Origin: Pedobacter boryungensis
Lineage (GTDB): Bacteria > Bacteroidota > Bacteroidia > Sphingobacteriales > Sphingobacteriaceae
Length of the DNA: 64,000 nucleotides
Direction of reading: 5' to 3'
Assembly (NCBI RefSeq): GCF_013204825.1
Contig: NZ_JABMKV010000003.1
Location: 124,001-188,000 of the forward strand
In this document: positions 15,984 to 24,246 of the stretch, piece by piece
Numbering within the stretch: position 1 is the first letter of the stretch
Layout of the letters: each line of letters starts with the position of its first letter
Translations under genes and position numbers: made by a program
The notes under the pieces: model-generated
The model's input: only the letters and a program-made list of their open reading frames with translations
Told to the model about the DNA's origin: nothing
The model's database searches: none

Positions 15984-18707
15984 ATGAAATTTACGAGAAT
16001 TCTCTTTACACTAGTCGCTTTTATATTTATTCTAAATTCATCTGTATCTGCACAGCAGGATAGTATAGCATTGAATAACATCATTACAAAAACTAAAAGA
16101 TTATCTGATGAGCAACCCGTTGAAAAAGTTTATCTGCATTTTGACAAACCTTACTATGCCGTAGCTGATACAATGTGGTTTAAAGCTTATGCAACTATTG
16201 AGCAAAACTTACCTTCGCCGTTAAGTAAAATAGTATATGTAGAAGTTTGGAATGCTCAAGATTCTTTAATGCAAACCGTAAAATTACCCATCAAAAATGG
16301 TGTTGCTTATGGTAATATTCCACTTAACATGCAAAATTACAAACAGGGTAATTATTATGTAAGAGCTTATACCTTATGGATGTTGAATTTTAGCAATGAT
16401 TATTTCTTTACAAAGACAATTCCGCTTGGCGAGGCAATTGACAAAAAATTAATCACTAATATTTCATATACCAATGAGCAAAGTGATAAGAATTTAAAAA
16501 CTACTGCTAAAATTCAATTTAAGGATATTGGCAAAAAACCGTATGCTAATAAAACAGTAAGCTGGAAAGTTATTTCTAATTATGATGTAGTATTAAAGGG
16601 CAAAGGTACAACAGATCAAAATGGTATTTTAACCGTTACCGTAAACAGCAAAGCTGAAGAAATCATTTCAAAAGGAACATTAATTACCGATATAAATATT
16701 GCAGAGAAAGAGGTTGCAAGCGCAATTTTTAACCTAAAACAAACTGTAAACAATGTAGATTTTCAGTTTTTCCCAGAAGGAGGACAATTAATTAGTGGCA
16801 TACCTAATCAAATGGGTTTTAAGGCAGTTAGAACTTCTGGTTTAGGTATGGATGCAAATGGAGTGATCATAGATGATCAAAATAATCAAGTCACAACTTT
16901 TACCTCTTCTTATGCTGGTATGGGCTCATTTTATCTTACCCCAGAAAGTGGTAAAAACTATAAAGCTAAGGTTACATTTAAAGATGGATCTATAAAAACT
17001 TTCGATTTACCAAAAGCAATTCCTTCAGGCATTACCTTACAAATAGTAAATTCAAATACAGAATTTATTAATCTTAAAATATTAGCTAACACTGCATTTT
17101 ATGAGGCTAATACTGATAAATCGTTTTTTGTTGTTGGACAAAATGCTAATGTGATTTATTATGCTGCAAAAGCGAATCTAAAAAATCAAGTTATCATCAC
17201 TAAAATTCCTAAAAAGAATTTTCCATCTGGAGTAGTTCAAATTACTTTATTTAATGCTAATGATGAACCATTAAGTGAACGCTTAACTTTTGTTCTGCAT
17301 CCAGATGCTATGAAACTAACTGTCAAGACCGATCTACCTATCTATAAGCCTCGCCAGAAAGTAAAGATGACTTTAGATGCTAAAAGTGCTGGTTTGCCAA
17401 TTGCAGGAGATTTTTCTGTATCAGTCATTGATGAGCAAAAAGTACCAGTAGACGAGAATAGTGAAACAACTATTTTAAGTTCGCTGCTACTCACGTCCGA
17501 TTTAAAGGGATATATTGAAAAACCAAATTATTATTTCACCAAAACAGACGATAAAAAACTAGGTGACTTAGATAAGTTAATGCTTACACAAGGTTATCGC
17601 AGGTTTTCATATAAGGAAATTTTAGCCGGGCGTTATCCTGCTGTTACTTATTTGCCAGAGCAAGGAATTAACATTACAGGTACATTAAGAGACCGTACAG
17701 GTATGCCAATAAGAAAAGGTGCGATGCGTTTAATGGTTACTGGAAAACCAATTTCTTCAGAAACAGTTACCAGTAATATGGGCTTATTTAATTTTCAGAA
17801 TTTAACTTTCCCCGATTCTTCCCAAGTAGTAATTAGCGCAAAATATAATGCAAATGCAGCAAATTTAATGATTATGCTTGATGGCGTCCCTACTGCTGGT
17901 GCTGCAAAAAATATTAATGTTGCAGATGAAGTAACTAATATTGATACCGTGCTATCTTCTTATTTAAGCAATAGTCAGAAGCAATACAGATACTTACGCA
18001 CACTTAAAACTGTAGAAATTAAAGGAACGGCCGTTAAAAAACCAAGTCATGCAGATCATGGATCTTTATCGGGCTTAAGTGCTCAACCAGATCATTTAAT
18101 TACTGGCGATCGTTTTTTAGCCGGGTGTGGTCAATTTTTAAACTGTTTAAAAACAATGGCTACCGGAATGACTTTTGATGTTGATAAGTTCTATGTTTCA
18201 AGAGATTATAACCAAGGCAGCAGAATTCCAGTTCAAATTTTCATCAATGGAAATGCTGTAGATGCTGTAGATGTTAATAGTATCAATCCTGCTGAAGTTG
18301 AGTCTGTTGAGATATTTCTAAAAGATGACCTGGGTACAGTAGATAGAGTTTATGGAACAAAAGGTGTGTTGGTAATTAACACTAAAAAAGCACCAGTTGG
18401 CAAAAAAATAAGCAAGCAAGAATTAATGGATATGTTACCAAAAACAAACATCATTACTTTTAACCCAATGGGATATAGTAAAGAACGTGAGTTTTATTCA
18501 CCAAAATACCTTCCATCGGTTACCTATCAAATTAATGATTTACGTACCACAATTTACTGGAATCCTAAATTAATTACCGACGAAAAAGGCAATGTGAGTT
18601 TCGAATTTTTCAATGCAGATGGTAAAGGATCTTATCGTGCAGTTGTTGAAGGAATTGATAAAAACGGAAATGTAGCTAGGACTGTTTACCATTACACAGT
18701 TAAATAA
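15984..18707 (+). CDS. Secreted MG2-like / TonB-plug domain protein without a beta-barrel
   Basis: 907 residues with a signal peptide (MKFTRILFTLVAFIFILNSSVSA-Q). The N-terminal half carries repeated beta-sandwich segments resembling the MG domains of alpha-2-macroglobulin (EKVYLHFDKPYYAVADTMWF at about 40; LTVKTDLPIYKPRQKVKMTL at about 445). A carboxypeptidase-regulatory-like segment follows (GINITGTLRDRTGMPIRKG at about 555), then a TonB plug-like domain at about 690-810 (VESVEIFLKDDLGTVDRVYG, TKGVLVINTKKAP). There is no C-terminal barrel. Such proteins occur in this order of bacteria beside or apart from TonB receptors; they are presumed periplasmic or surface partners, but the role is not established. 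Here it is monocistronic with a double terminator. Confidence 0.82.
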   Translation: MKFTRILFTLVAFIFILNSSVSAQQDSIALNNIITKTKRLSDEQPVEKVYLHFDKPYYAVADTMWFKAYATIEQNLPSPLSKIVYVEVWNAQDSLMQTVKLPIKNGVAYGNIPLNMQNYKQGNYYVRAYTLWMLNFSNDYFFTKTIPLGEAIDKKLITNISYTNEQSDKNLKTTAKIQFKDIGKKPYANKTVSWKVISNYDVVLKGKGTTDQNGILTVTVNSKAEEIISKGTLITDINIAEKEVASAIFNLKQTVNNVDFQFFPEGGQLISGIPNQMGFKAVRTSGLGMDANGVIIDDQNNQVTTFTSSYAGMGSFYLTPESGKNYKAKVTFKDGSIKTFDLPKAIPSGITLQIVNSNTEFINLKILANTAFYEANTDKSFFVVGQNANVIYYAAKANLKNQVIITKIPKKNFPSGVVQITLFNANDEPLSERLTFVLHPDAMKLTVKTDLPIYKPRQKVKMTLDAKSAGLPIAGDFSVSVIDEQKVPVDENSETTILSSLLLTSDLKGYIEKPNYYFTKTDDKKLGDLDKLMLTQGYRRFSYKEILAGRYPAVTYLPEQGINITGTLRDRTGMPIRKGAMRLMVTGKPISSETVTSNMGLFNFQNLTFPDSSQVVISAKYNANAANLMIMLDGVPTAGAAKNINVADEVTNIDTVLSSYLSNSQKQYRYLRTLKTVEIKGTAVKKPSHADHGSLSGLSAQPDHLITGDRFLAGCGQFLNCLKTMATGMTFDVDKFYVSRDYNQGSRIPVQIFINGNAVDAVDVNSINPAEVESVEIFLKDDLGTVDRVYGTKGVLVINTKKAPVGKKISKQELMDMLPKTNIITFNPMGYSKEREFYSPKYLPSVTYQINDLRTTIYWNPKLITDEKGNVSFEFFNADGKGSYRAVVEGIDKNGNVARTVYHYTVK

Positions 18708-18709
18708 AA

Positions 18710-18729
18710 GTGCAGCGTTTCCGCTGCAC
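18710..18729 (+). terminator. Hairpin 1 downstream of the MG2/plug gene
   Basis: Perfect GTGCAGCG / CGCTGCAC stem with a TTTC loop, 2 nt after the stop codon; no T tract of its own, so it probably works with the next hairpin. Confidence 0.6.
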
Positions 18730-18744
18730 CTAAATTAATATTTG

Positions 18745-18772
18745 AAGGTTGGTAGAGACATCAACCTTTTTT
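18745..18772 (+). terminator. Terminator hairpin 2 downstream of the MG2/plug gene
   Basis: AAGGTTG / CAACCTT stem with a 10-nt loop followed by TTTT; the T run touches the stop codon of the convergent small lipoprotein gene. Confidence 0.75.
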
Positions 18773-19139
18773 AATTTTCGCTAATTACTTCTTTAATTCC
18801 CATACATAGTTTTTCCAGCTTCTGATAAGAAGTAATAGAATTTTTCTGTTTTTTAAAATCGATAATGATAAAACCTGGTTCAGCTTTTAAATAAAATTTA
18901 GTGCTATCATTTAATAATACTTCAGCATTATGCTTGCTATTTACGGTTGAAAAAAGATCATCTTTTATTGTGCTTTCTATATATGAGATCACTTTTGCCG
19001 TTTTCTTTTCTGGATAAGAAGCTTCAAAGTTATATGCTGCTTCTGTTTTTTTAACGCTAATAGATTGGCTAGATTGATTGGAATTACATCCAAATAGTAC
19101 AAAACAAATTAGTGCGATTAAGTAGTTTTTATTGTTCAT
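18771..19139 (-). CDS. Small lipoprotein of unknown function
   Basis: 122 residues; lipobox MNNKNYLIALICFVLFGC (Cys18), then a Ser/Gln-rich linker and a ~90-residue alpha+beta domain (SYPEKKTAKVISYIESTIKD; FYLKAEPGFIIIDFKKQKN). I do not recognise the domain. It lies 18 nt downstream of a TonB-dependent receptor on the same strand and is almost certainly cotranscribed with it, so a role as its outer-membrane accessory is plausible but unproven. Confidence 0.75.
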   Translation of the reverse strand: MNNKNYLIALICFVLFGCNSNQSSQSISVKKTEAAYNFEASYPEKKTAKVISYIESTIKDDLFSTVNSKHNAEVLLNDSTKFYLKAEPGFIIIDFKKQKNSITSYQKLEKLCMGIKEVISEN

Positions 19140-19157
19140 ATTATTATTTCTTAGATT

Positions 19158-21608
19158 TTAATTACTCCCTGCTCTACCTTTAATATCATCTGTTGCAGTA
19201 TTTCTATTTCTTGCAGATTTTACATTCTGATTCCCAAAAGCATAATTAACCGAGAATGCGCCTCTTCTACTTAAATATCGATTGACAACATTTAAATTTA
19301 CATTTTGGTATTGCAGCTTTCCTTCCCAATGGTTAGTTAAAAAGATATCATCCATACTCAATCTAATTTTTAATTTCTTATTCATTAAACTTTTCTGAAT
19401 ACCTGCATTTAAAGCATATTGTGTAATTGTAGTTTGCTCAACACCTTTTAAACTTGGTGTGTTCAACCAAAAATTAAGTTCTAAAGAAAAATTTTGAGGC
19501 AATGTAAAAGCGTGATTTGTATTTAAATTATATGCTACTTTATTAGCCGTATATTTTGCTCCTTCTAAATTCCCGTCATCAAACTTTAAGAAAAACATGC
19601 TTACATTATTTTGCATTCTCCAAAACTTGGTCACCTTAACAGGAAAATATAAATTAGCAGAGTACGTTTGTGCTCTTCCTAAATTTTTACGAATTACATT
19701 TATAATTCTTGTTTCCTCATTTTGCTGACTGATTTGAGTAATCATATCTTTTGTATCTGCATAATTTAAAGAGAAAGAGATTTCTTTATAGGTATAACCA
19801 ACCTCATAATTATAAGTGAATTGAGGTTTCAAATATGGATTTCCCTCATCTAGTGCATAAGGATCCATATAAAAAACAAAAGGATTTAACTGCTGATAAT
19901 TTGGTCTATCTACTCTTCTACTGAAAGAATAATTTATGCTATTATCTTTATTTAAGTTTTGGTTTACAAAAAAGGTTGGGAATAAGGATAAATAATTTCT
20001 ATCAACAACCTTATTACTTGTTACTGAATTACCATTAGAATGTGTGTATTCTGCTCTTAATCCTAATTGAATTTGCCATTTTTTCCATTCTTTCGCAAAA
20101 TTAGTGTACGCAGCGTTTATGTTTTCTTTGTAGATAAAACTATTTGATTTTCCCACGTCATTCTTCCAAGCTCCTGCTAAATATTCTTCAGAAATTAGAT
20201 CATTATGTGTGACTACATAACTACTTTTTAACCCAGTTTCTACTTTTACTGTTTTATTTATAGCCCATGTAAAATCTGATTTTGCTGCAACGACATTTAT
20301 CTGTGCATCAGTAAAGTTTCTTAATGCAGTAGTTTTAGTCAAAGTTCCTGTGTTATTTAAATATTGCGCATCAAACTTATCATTCTTTTCATTGCTAAAA
20401 CCAGAGTAATCAGCATCAAAAGTTAAACTAGTACCCTCTTTATTAAAGTCATGCTTTATGTTAAAATTTGCAGTTAAATTCCCTACAGGAGAATCTGAAA
20501 GTGCTAATTGATTTACTGTATTAGAGGTTGCAATGCTGTTTTGCATTTCGCTAATATGTGTTTGGCTCACATTATTCAAGTCAGAGTTTATGGTATTTGC
20601 ATCAACCATTACACCAATAACAGTTTTATCAGACAAATAATAATCTGCACCCAGTTTACCCATGTATGCAACACCTTTCGTATTTCTTTCAAAATTTTGA
20701 TTAAAAGAACTTGCTAAACTACTGGTTAACGTATTACGCAATACATTGATGTTGTTAAGACCAACCTTTCTATTAAATGCTCCGGTACCATATATATTCC
20801 ACTTATTTACACGGTGATTAAGTGTTAGGCTCAAACCAACTCGATACATATCCTTTGGAAAATTAGGCATAAAGCCTTGTCCAGTATTTAACGACAAACT
20901 TCCATTTGTACCAAAAGCTTTGTTACGCTTCAACTTAATATTTATAATTCCTGCTGCACCAGCAGCATCGTACTTTGAAGATGGATTGGTAATTAATTCT
21001 ATTGTTGCAATTTGATCGCTACTCATATTACTTAGCAACGTAGTTACATCTGCACCTGATAAAAAATTTGCTTTACCATCAATCATTACGGTAATGCCTG
21101 ATTTATTATTCAACTTAATTTCGTCGTTTTGTCTATCTACAGTAACACCTGGTGCCTTTTCTAAAAGTTCAAGTGCACTATTGCCTGATGAAACAATACT
21201 TCCTTCAACATTTAATACGGTTTTATCTATTTTACGCTCGATGTATGGTTTCTTACCTTGGATTGTAATTTCCTTTAATTGTTTTGCGACACTTTCTATC
21301 TTAATTGCTGGAAGTTTTACATCTTGATCAACAATAACTTGTGCAGTTGTCAAAGTTCTATAGCCAACCATATTTACAGAAAGTAAATACGCTCCAGTTT
21401 TAATTTCTTCAAAGGCAAAACCTCCATTTAAATCTGCTGAAGTACTTTTAACCAAACTACTATCAGGCAAATGCACTAATTTAACAATAGCATAAGGTAC
21501 ATTTTCAGATTGCTCATTGGTTATTTTACCAGAAATCTTATTTAATTTTTGGGCAAAAGAAGTCCCGCACACCAAAAGGCATGTCAATAGCACTAGTAAA
21601 TTTTTCAT
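19158..21608 (-). CDS. TonB-dependent receptor (carboxypeptidase-regulatory + plug + OMP_b-brl_3-type barrel)
   Basis: 816 residues. Signal peptide MKNLLVLLTCLLVCGTSFA-Q; a carboxypeptidase-regulatory-like domain at about 25-105 (GKITNEQSENVPYAIVKLVH); plug domain at about 130-230 (NSALELLEKAPGVTVDRQND, GITVMIDGKANFLSG, TIELITNPSSKYDAAGAAGI); then an aromatic-rich beta-barrel ending in VNYAFGNQNVKSARNRNTA. This is the non-SusC receptor type that imports small ligands across the outer membrane using TonB energy; there is no SusD next door. The C-terminus ends in Ser-Asn rather than the usual terminal Phe/aromatic. First gene of a two-gene unit with a small lipoprotein; ligand unknown. Confidence 0.93.
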   Translation of the reverse strand: MKNLLVLLTCLLVCGTSFAQKLNKISGKITNEQSENVPYAIVKLVHLPDSSLVKSTSADLNGGFAFEEIKTGAYLLSVNMVGYRTLTTAQVIVDQDVKLPAIKIESVAKQLKEITIQGKKPYIERKIDKTVLNVEGSIVSSGNSALELLEKAPGVTVDRQNDEIKLNNKSGITVMIDGKANFLSGADVTTLLSNMSSDQIATIELITNPSSKYDAAGAAGIINIKLKRNKAFGTNGSLSLNTGQGFMPNFPKDMYRVGLSLTLNHRVNKWNIYGTGAFNRKVGLNNINVLRNTLTSSLASSFNQNFERNTKGVAYMGKLGADYYLSDKTVIGVMVDANTINSDLNNVSQTHISEMQNSIATSNTVNQLALSDSPVGNLTANFNIKHDFNKEGTSLTFDADYSGFSNEKNDKFDAQYLNNTGTLTKTTALRNFTDAQINVVAAKSDFTWAINKTVKVETGLKSSYVVTHNDLISEEYLAGAWKNDVGKSNSFIYKENINAAYTNFAKEWKKWQIQLGLRAEYTHSNGNSVTSNKVVDRNYLSLFPTFFVNQNLNKDNSINYSFSRRVDRPNYQQLNPFVFYMDPYALDEGNPYLKPQFTYNYEVGYTYKEISFSLNYADTKDMITQISQQNEETRIINVIRKNLGRAQTYSANLYFPVKVTKFWRMQNNVSMFFLKFDDGNLEGAKYTANKVAYNLNTNHAFTLPQNFSLELNFWLNTPSLKGVEQTTITQYALNAGIQKSLMNKKLKIRLSMDDIFLTNHWEGKLQYQNVNLNVVNRYLSRRGAFSVNYAFGNQNVKSARNRNTATDDIKGRAGSN

Positions 21609-21693
21609 GATTTTTTTATTATAATAGTATCAAAGAGCAAAGTAAATAGCGAAATATAAAATTCTTTGCTTTGCCCTAAATGATAAAATTTTA

Positions 21694-23304
21694 TTAAGGA
21701 TTAATTTCTTCCTTTGGTTGATCTAATTCACTTTTACATTTCAAACCTTCTTCAGTCATAACCCATTCTCTGTATTCGCTATCTTTTTGATCATCTATAT
21801 TGCAAGAATAGTAATAGAATTGCAGGTAGTTATAAATATTATCGTTTAATAATAAATGTGTACCTACTGGTACTTTTAATGTAATACGTACCTCTTGGTT
21901 TCTCCAAATGCTTTCTCTTTTTAATTCTAATCTTGGACTAAGTGTTAACAATGAATCTGTTTGCGTGTATTTATAGTTGATATTTTGAGCATTTTGTAAA
22001 GCGATTTGAAATGTCTTCCCTTGTGATTCGTAAGTTTGCACCATAGTAGTTTTACCATTATCACTCTTTACAATTTCTATACGTACATTACGTGGAACTC
22101 TAAAAGGATGATCATCAGAATCATCAACAATAATGCGCTTTCCAAAATCCATTTCACTAATTCGGTAAGCTACGCTATCATCTTTACTTAACACCATGCT
22201 TTTATCTACATCAACTACATAAGTTGGATAGGTTTTCAATTCTATTGTTTGCACCAATTCTGCATGTTCTTGAAACTCTGATGAAATTTTAGCTACATAA
22301 TAAACTGTTGATGAAACACCAAGTAACCAGATGATTAATAAAGCAAAAGAAACGGTTTTATTAATTGCCATTCTATTAAAGGCAACCCTAACTGCAAATA
22401 AAACTAATGCTAAAACAGGAATAAATAATGTAACAAAAGCGCCTAACACAATTTCACTTCTAAAGCCTTGGTTTATGATAGATAACGGAAAATAATCATA
22501 AGCATTCGAATCCCAGAAGCCTAGAAAAGCAGCTAAACAGATAATTAAGCAAATCATGAGTCCAAAACCGCAAACAATAAATGAACCTGCAATAATTCTC
22601 ATAATTACTTTACCAGTACCATTTAAAAATCTGCCTAAAACCTCTATCATTTCAGTAATAAAGTTTCCTGAACGCTTAACCATTGGGCCAAGATGCGCAT
22701 TAGCCGATTTCATGTTTTCTTTAAAAGCCGCAAGCTCTTCATCAAAACTTCTTTGGTAACCATATAAATTAGTTGCCTCACCTTTCATCGACATTTTTTC
22801 TGATCTAGAAACCGCTCTTGGCATTGCAAACCATAAAATGAAATACGCTAATATTCCAGACCCTCCTAAAAAGATAGACAAGAAAGCAATCAATCTAACC
22901 CAACGTGCTTCGATATTTAAATAATGACCTAAACCTGCGCAAACACCAGCAATTACACCTTCATCTGTATCGCGATATAGCTTTTTATTACCAGCAAACT
23001 GTGTATAAGCAGATGCTTTTGGAGATTCTTCCTCATCTTCTGTTTGGAAATCTTGAACGCGACCCATTTGTGCAATTACACTTTGAACATCAGCTAGTTC
23101 AATTACTTGTTTTTGACCAGCTTGCAAAATCTCCGAAAACATTTCAGCAATTCGGTTTTCAATATCTGTTACGATTTCAAAGTCATCAGCATTTTTTGCA
23201 AAATGTTGTTTAATCTCGTTTAGGTAAGTCGTTAATATTTCGTAGGCATCCTCTTCTATGTGAATGATAGAATTACCAATATTTATAATAAGTGTCTTTT
23301 TCAT
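21694..23304 (-). CDS. PspC-domain membrane protein
   Basis: 536 residues. The N-terminal ~85 residues (MKKTLIINIGNSIIHIEEDA) form a soluble alpha+beta region with NRIAEMFSEIL; a PspC domain follows at about 108-165 (KLYRDTDEGVIAGVCAGLGH, then YLNIEARWVRLIAFLSIFLG, GILAYFILWFAMPRA). Further transmembrane helices lie at about 240-265, 290-310 and 325-345, and a ~180-residue C-terminal domain that is predicted extracytoplasmic makes beta-rich sequence (IVDDSDDHPFRVPRNVRIEI). PspC proteins sense or respond to envelope stress. It lies 11 nt after a PadR regulator gene; the PadR-PspC pairing is common in this phylum, so PadR probably controls it. Confidence 0.92.
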   Translation of the reverse strand: MKKTLIINIGNSIIHIEEDAYEILTTYLNEIKQHFAKNADDFEIVTDIENRIAEMFSEILQAGQKQVIELADVQSVIAQMGRVQDFQTEDEEESPKASAYTQFAGNKKLYRDTDEGVIAGVCAGLGHYLNIEARWVRLIAFLSIFLGGSGILAYFILWFAMPRAVSRSEKMSMKGEATNLYGYQRSFDEELAAFKENMKSANAHLGPMVKRSGNFITEMIEVLGRFLNGTGKVIMRIIAGSFIVCGFGLMICLIICLAAFLGFWDSNAYDYFPLSIINQGFRSEIVLGAFVTLFIPVLALVLFAVRVAFNRMAINKTVSFALLIIWLLGVSSTVYYVAKISSEFQEHAELVQTIELKTYPTYVVDVDKSMVLSKDDSVAYRISEMDFGKRIIVDDSDDHPFRVPRNVRIEIVKSDNGKTTMVQTYESQGKTFQIALQNAQNINYKYTQTDSLLTLSPRLELKRESIWRNQEVRITLKVPVGTHLLLNDNIYNYLQFYYYSCNIDDQKDSEYREWVMTEEGLKCKSELDQPKEEINP

Positions 23305-23315
23305 GTTTAAGGTGT

Positions 23316-23669
23316 TTAATTTTGAGCGTCTTTTGGTTTAGTAGCACCATGCTGAGAAGTTGTAATAGCATAAGCCAATTCTTCCCATGTAGTGTCTAAT
23401 TGTTTTAAAATCTGTTTACCATCTTCGGTAAGCACGTAATATTTACGTGGTGGACCAGATGTAGACTCAACCCAATTATAACTCAATAATCCGTTGTTCT
23501 TTAAGCGGGTTAGTAATGGATACAATGTTCCTTCAACTACGAGTAGTTTGGCCTGCTTTAATTCCGCGATAATATCTGAAGCGTAAATTTCTCCTCTCGA
23601 TATAATTAAAAGCACACAATATTCAATTATGCCTTTTCGCATTTGTGTTTGCGTATTTTCTGCTATCAT
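23316..23669 (-). CDS. PadR-family transcriptional regulator
   Basis: 117 residues from ATG 23669. Winged-helix PadR domain: RKGIIEYCVLLIISRGEIYA (helix 1-2), SDIIAELKQAKLLVVEGTLY (recognition helix), PLLTRLKNNGLLSYNWVE, then the wing STSGPPRKYYVLTEDGKQIL and a C-terminal dimerisation helix. PadR proteins are local repressors, often of envelope or drug-response genes. An upstream in-frame TTG at 23705 is rejected as the start because it is the -33 element of a good promoter whose -7 TATCTTTG lies 4 nt before this ATG. Operon with the PspC gene 11 nt downstream. Confidence 0.95.
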   Translation of the reverse strand: MIAENTQTQMRKGIIEYCVLLIISRGEIYASDIIAELKQAKLLVVEGTLYPLLTRLKNNGLLSYNWVESTSGPPRKYYVLTEDGKQILKQLDTTWEELAYAITTSQHGATKPKDAQN

Positions 23670-23673
23670 ATAA

Positions 23674-23705
23674 CAAAGATATATGTTTAGAATAGTAATA
23701 TGCAA
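23674..23705 (-). promoter_or_regulatory. Promoter of padR-pspC (TTG-N21-TATCTTTG)
   Basis: Minus strand: TTG at 23705-23703, a 21-nt spacer and a perfect -7 box TATCTTTG at about 23681-23674, then TTAT and the padR ATG. The spacing predicts that transcription starts at or next to the start codon. Confidence 0.75.
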
Positions 23706-23838
23706 TACATAGTACTATAAATAATTTAATAAAACAATTAAAGCACTGACAATCAGTTAAATAATTTTTAATTATAATAAAAAAAACTTACACTTTATTT
23801 AAAACCTTAAGGATTCCAATAAAACTTAGCGATAAATC

Positions 23839-24237
23839 ATGCCTATTTTTTCAACACATATGCAAAAAGAAGATAGGATTAAATTGTATATAGAAAAAAG
23901 AACAGTGTATGATACAAACTGTTTAAGAAAGAACACAACAGAGCTAAACAAGGGAAAAACCCATCTTGAAAAAGTGCAAATAAAGACTGTATGGCTAGAT
24001 TTTAAAATAATTCAACAACTTAGTAATCATTGGCTTAAGTTTTGTAATAAAATAAATAACCTATCAAAACATCATCCTATGATTATCAAATTACCACTTC
24101 CAACCATTCTTTATGCTAGACATAAAATAGTAAAAGTAGTTAGTCCTTTAACACTAAAAGACAGAGTTAACGCTGATCGTATAGCTATTGTTATTTCTTA
24201 TTTAGTTGCTATTACTGCAGCTGTTATTTTCTCATAA
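23839..24237 (+). CDS. Hypothetical protein with C-terminal membrane helix
   Basis: 132 residues, Lys/Ile/Asn-rich, basic. It has no signal peptide and no domain I recognise; the last ~20 residues (ADRIAIVISYLVAITAAVIF) form a single hydrophobic helix with only one residue after it, so a tail-anchored topology is possible. The Lys/Asn-rich stretch (KTHLEKVQIKTVWLDFK) could be a soluble domain. The stop is 9 nt from the end of the convergent DAC-like gene. No clear promoter or ribosome-binding site is visible. Could be a genuine small protein or a chance ORF in AT-rich DNA. Confidence 0.4.
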   Translation: MPIFSTHMQKEDRIKLYIEKRTVYDTNCLRKNTTELNKGKTHLEKVQIKTVWLDFKIIQQLSNHWLKFCNKINNLSKHHPMIIKLPLPTILYARHKIVKVVSPLTLKDRVNADRIAIVISYLVAITAAVIFS

Positions 24238-24246
24238 TTTTAAGAA

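Noticed and set aside
23706..23838. Extended N-terminus of PadR
   Set aside because: The TTG start is the -33 element of the promoter; the ATG at 23669 gives the standard PadR N-terminus.
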